Of a stretch of 7,829 bases of DNA, positions 6,150-7,829 are shown piece after piece. A program made the position numbers and the translations under genes. The notes under the pieces are model-generated. The model saw nothing but the letters and a program-made list of their open reading frames with translations, had not been told where the DNA came from and made no database searches. Within the stretch, counting starts at the first letter, position 1; each line of letters opens with the position of its first letter. The DNA comes from Alphaproteobacteria bacterium (GTDB taxonomy: Bacteria; Pseudomonadota; Alphaproteobacteria; UBA8366; GCA-2717185), in the NCBI GenBank assembly GCA_016764135.1, contig JAESSL010000435.1:1-7829 (forward strand). Reading direction: 5' to 3'.

Positions 6150-7133
6150 ATGGCTAATATATCCCTCTCGTCAGACCTCTCCGCATTTCGGTTCCCACAC
6201 CGGCATCTATTGGGTATTGACGGTCTGTCCCCCGAAGATATCACGCTGCTGCTTGATCTCGCCGACGCTTACGTCGCGCAAAACAGGCAGCGAGATAAAA
6301 AGAGCGATGTCCTGCGCGGTCGCACGGTCATCAATCTGTTCTTTGAAAACTCAACGCGGACGCAAACATCCTTCGAGCTGGCGGGCAAACGACTGGGCGG
6401 AGACGTCCTCAACATGTCGGTGTCCAGCAGTTCGATTAAAAAGGGGGAAACCCTGATCGACACCGCGATGACGCTGAACGCGATGCATCCGGATGTCCTG
6501 ATAGTCCGGCACCCGGACGCCGGCGCCGTCCAATTACTGTCGGAAAAGGTCAACGCCTCGGTCATCAACGCCGGTGACGGGCGCCACGAGCACCCGACCC
6601 AGGCGCTTCTCGACGCCTTGACGATCAAACGCCGCAAAGGCCATCTGGACCATTTAACCGTCGCGATTTCCGGCGATATCCTGCACAGCAGGGTGGCGCG
6701 ATCCAACATTCAGCTCCTGAATCTGATGGGCGCGCGGGTCCGGGTCGTGGCGCCATTGACCCTCTTGCCCGCCGACATTGATCGGCTGGGCGTCGAAGTC
6801 CATCACGACATGCGCGAGGGCCTGACGGGATGCGACATTGTCATGATGTTGCGGCTTCAGACCGAACGGATGAAAGGCATGTTTGTCCCCTCCATTCGGG
6901 AATACTTCCATTTCTTCGGACTGGATCGCGAAAAGCTGTCCTATGCGAAGCCCGACGCCCTGGTGATGCATCCCGGCCCTATGAACCGCGGCGTCGAAAT
7001 AGATTCTGAATTGGCCGACGACATTGATCGCTCCGTCATACGCGAGCAGGTGGAAATGGGCGTTGCTGTACGCATGGCGTGTCTCGATGTCCTGACCCGG
7101 TCGGACGCCATAAACCCGTCGGACGACTTATGA
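6150..7133 (+). CDS. pyrB: Aspartate carbamoyltransferase catalytic subunit
   Basis: PyrB joins carbamoyl phosphate and aspartate to give N-carbamoyl-aspartate, the first committed step of pyrimidine synthesis, in the cytosol. The product has 327 residues, a normal length. The carbamoyl-phosphate loop STRT is at 68-71 in FFENSTRTQTSFE, the catalytic-loop lysine at 98 in SSSIKKGET, INAGDGRHEHPTQALLD spans 139-155 with His148 and Gln151, SGDILHSRVARSN is at 174-186, and the aspartate-binding HPGPMNRG at 274-281. No pyrI is present; the overlapping pyrC' indicates the type that assembles with a dihydroorotase-like partner. I prefer ATG 6150 because FPHRHLLGI then begins at residue 15, as in relatives I recall. 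An in-frame TTG at 6111, behind AGGGA, would add 13 residues unlike the family and lies on the predicted -35 box. ATG 6150 has no ribosome site. Confidence 0.95.
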   Translation: MANISLSSDLSAFRFPHRHLLGIDGLSPEDITLLLDLADAYVAQNRQRDKKSDVLRGRTVINLFFENSTRTQTSFELAGKRLGGDVLNMSVSSSSIKKGETLIDTAMTLNAMHPDVLIVRHPDAGAVQLLSEKVNASVINAGDGRHEHPTQALLDALTIKRRKGHLDHLTVAISGDILHSRVARSNIQLLNLMGARVRVVAPLTLLPADIDRLGVEVHHDMREGLTGCDIVMMLRLQTERMKGMFVPSIREYFHFFGLDREKLSYAKPDALVMHPGPMNRGVEIDSELADDIDRSVIREQVEMGVAVRMACLDVLTRSDAINPSDDL

Positions 7134-7774
7134 GCAAACACCAGACCGCCTATCTCAACGCCCGTCTTCTGGACCCGGCGACAAATATGGACGCGCCCGG
7201 CGACATGTTGGTCGAAGATGGCGTCATCACCCGCATGGGCGCCGGAATTTTTAGCGAAACCGAGCCGCCAAAGAGCGCCGACATTGTCGAATGCAACGGG
7301 CTATGCCTGGCGCCCGGTTTGTTCGACATGCGCGTTCAGGTGCGCGAGCCCGGCCATGAGCATATGGAATCCATTCGCTCTGCGGGACAGGCGGCGGCGG
7401 CGGGCGGGGTGACCTCTATGGTTTGCCTGCCCAACACAAGCCCGGTTATCGACGACGTTTCCGTCGTCGAGTTCATCGCCCGACGCGCCCGCGAAGAAAA
7501 ACTCGTCAAACTGTTTTGCTATGGCGCGCTGACGAAGGGCATGAACGGAACCGAACTGACCGAAATGGGTTTGTTGAACGAAACCGGCGTTCTTGGCTTC
7601 ACGGACGCCGAAAAGGCCCTGTCCAACCCGCTGGTGATGCGCCGGGCGCTGAGCTATGCACGAACCTTCGATTTACTGATTATCCAACATCCCGAAGTCG
7701 TTGAATTGACCGGCGATGGTGTTATGACTGAAGGCGTGATATCGACGCGGCTGGGCTTGGCTGGCGCGCGATGA
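7130..7774 (+). pseudogene. pyrC: pyrC' dihydroorotase-like subunit, truncated at its 3' end
   Basis: The ATG overlaps the pyrB stop (ATGA, 4 bases), so it is translationally coupled to pyrB. The 214 residues match the N-terminal half of a dihydroorotase-like protein of about 430 residues: LAPGLFDMRVQVREPG (60-75), AAAAGGVTSMVCLPNTSPVIDD (split over 88-109), and GVMTEGVISTRLGLAG (197-212). The zinc-binding HxH is replaced by Arg68 and Gln70, so this is a non-catalytic dihydroorotase homologue. In Pseudomonas such a PyrC' is needed to assemble active aspartate carbamoyltransferase. After LGLAGA the family normally continues for about 200 residues; here the frame ends with CGA TGA and the following DNA is AT-rich with no matching protein in any frame. 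The gene is therefore broken, by a DNA insertion, a deletion or an assembly join. Function would probably be lost. Confidence 0.85.
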
Positions 7775-7829
7775 GCAAAGTAAACTGCAAATATATTCAA
7801 TGCTAAACCATGATTTTCCATATCTTAAA
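7775..7829. other. AT-rich tail of unknown origin after the pyrC' break
   Basis: The last 55 nt are strikingly AT-rich (roughly 28% G+C by hand count from 7772) compared with the GC-rich pyrC' before them. I see no terminal inverted repeat, terminator or recognisable gene. One plus-strand frame (from 7740, codon phase of 7767) stays open to the edge and reads DEQSKLQIYSMLNHDFPYLK; it is too short to identify. It may be the start of an inserted element or of an unrelated sequence. Confidence 0.4.

Noticed and set aside
1..7829. A novel defence, mobile or biosynthetic system
   Set aside because: Apart from the partial signalling protein, all genes belong to well-known families with housekeeping or general roles; no toxin-antitoxin pair, nuclease cluster, CRISPR array, integrase or transposase is visible.

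Overview
The window looks like chromosomal DNA of an alphaproteobacterium, moderately GC-rich by eye. I base this on the protein styles: the gatCAB order, the form of GatA with an extra loop before its PGGSSGG motif, a PyrB followed with ATGA overlap by a dihydroorotase-like protein lacking the HxH motif, and a PAS/degenerate-GGDEF protein. It is mostly housekeeping DNA. I see no phage, CRISPR, transposase, tRNA or rRNA gene, and no clear novel system.

Layout, left to right. (1) Positions 1-706, minus strand: N-terminal part of a PAS-type signalling protein, cut by the window edge, probably a c-di-GMP-related EAL protein. (2) Positions 707-889: AT-rich intergenic DNA with a candidate promoter, a near-perfect palindrome and a large inverted repeat. 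(3) Positions 890-4108, minus strand: the gatC-gatA-gatB operon, tightly packed, for the amidotransferase that makes Gln-tRNA(Gln) and/or Asn-tRNA(Asn). (4) Positions 4109-4244: a divergent spacer holding three back-to-back hairpins. (5) Positions 4245-4715, plus strand: ruvX (yqgF), with a TTG start. (6) Positions 4751-5215, minus strand: a small glyoxalase/VOC protein. (7) Positions 5216-5318: a divergent spacer with a good promoter that has a perfect dyad between its -35 and -10 boxes. (8) Positions 5319-6050, plus strand: a MlaA (VacJ) outer-membrane lipid-transport protein without a lipobox, followed by a terminator-like hairpin. (9) Positions 6150-7774, plus strand: pyrB and an overlapping pyrC' for pyrimidine synthesis. 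pyrC' stops at about half the usual family length, where base composition drops abruptly to AT-rich DNA that runs to the window end.

How the genes relate: gatCAB and ruvX both serve translation (charged tRNA supply and 16S rRNA maturation) and are transcribed divergently. pyrB and pyrC' would form one aspartate carbamoyltransferase complex. The VOC and mlaA genes are divergent from each other and look like an insertion into a ruvX-pyrB neighbourhood that I recall as common in alphaproteobacteria.

The points most worth a second look are the broken 3' end of pyrC', the operator-like dyad inside the mlaA promoter, the lipobox-less MlaA, the possibly leaderless pyrB mRNA, the two mutually exclusive hairpins between mlaA and pyrB, and the hairpin cluster upstream of gatC.
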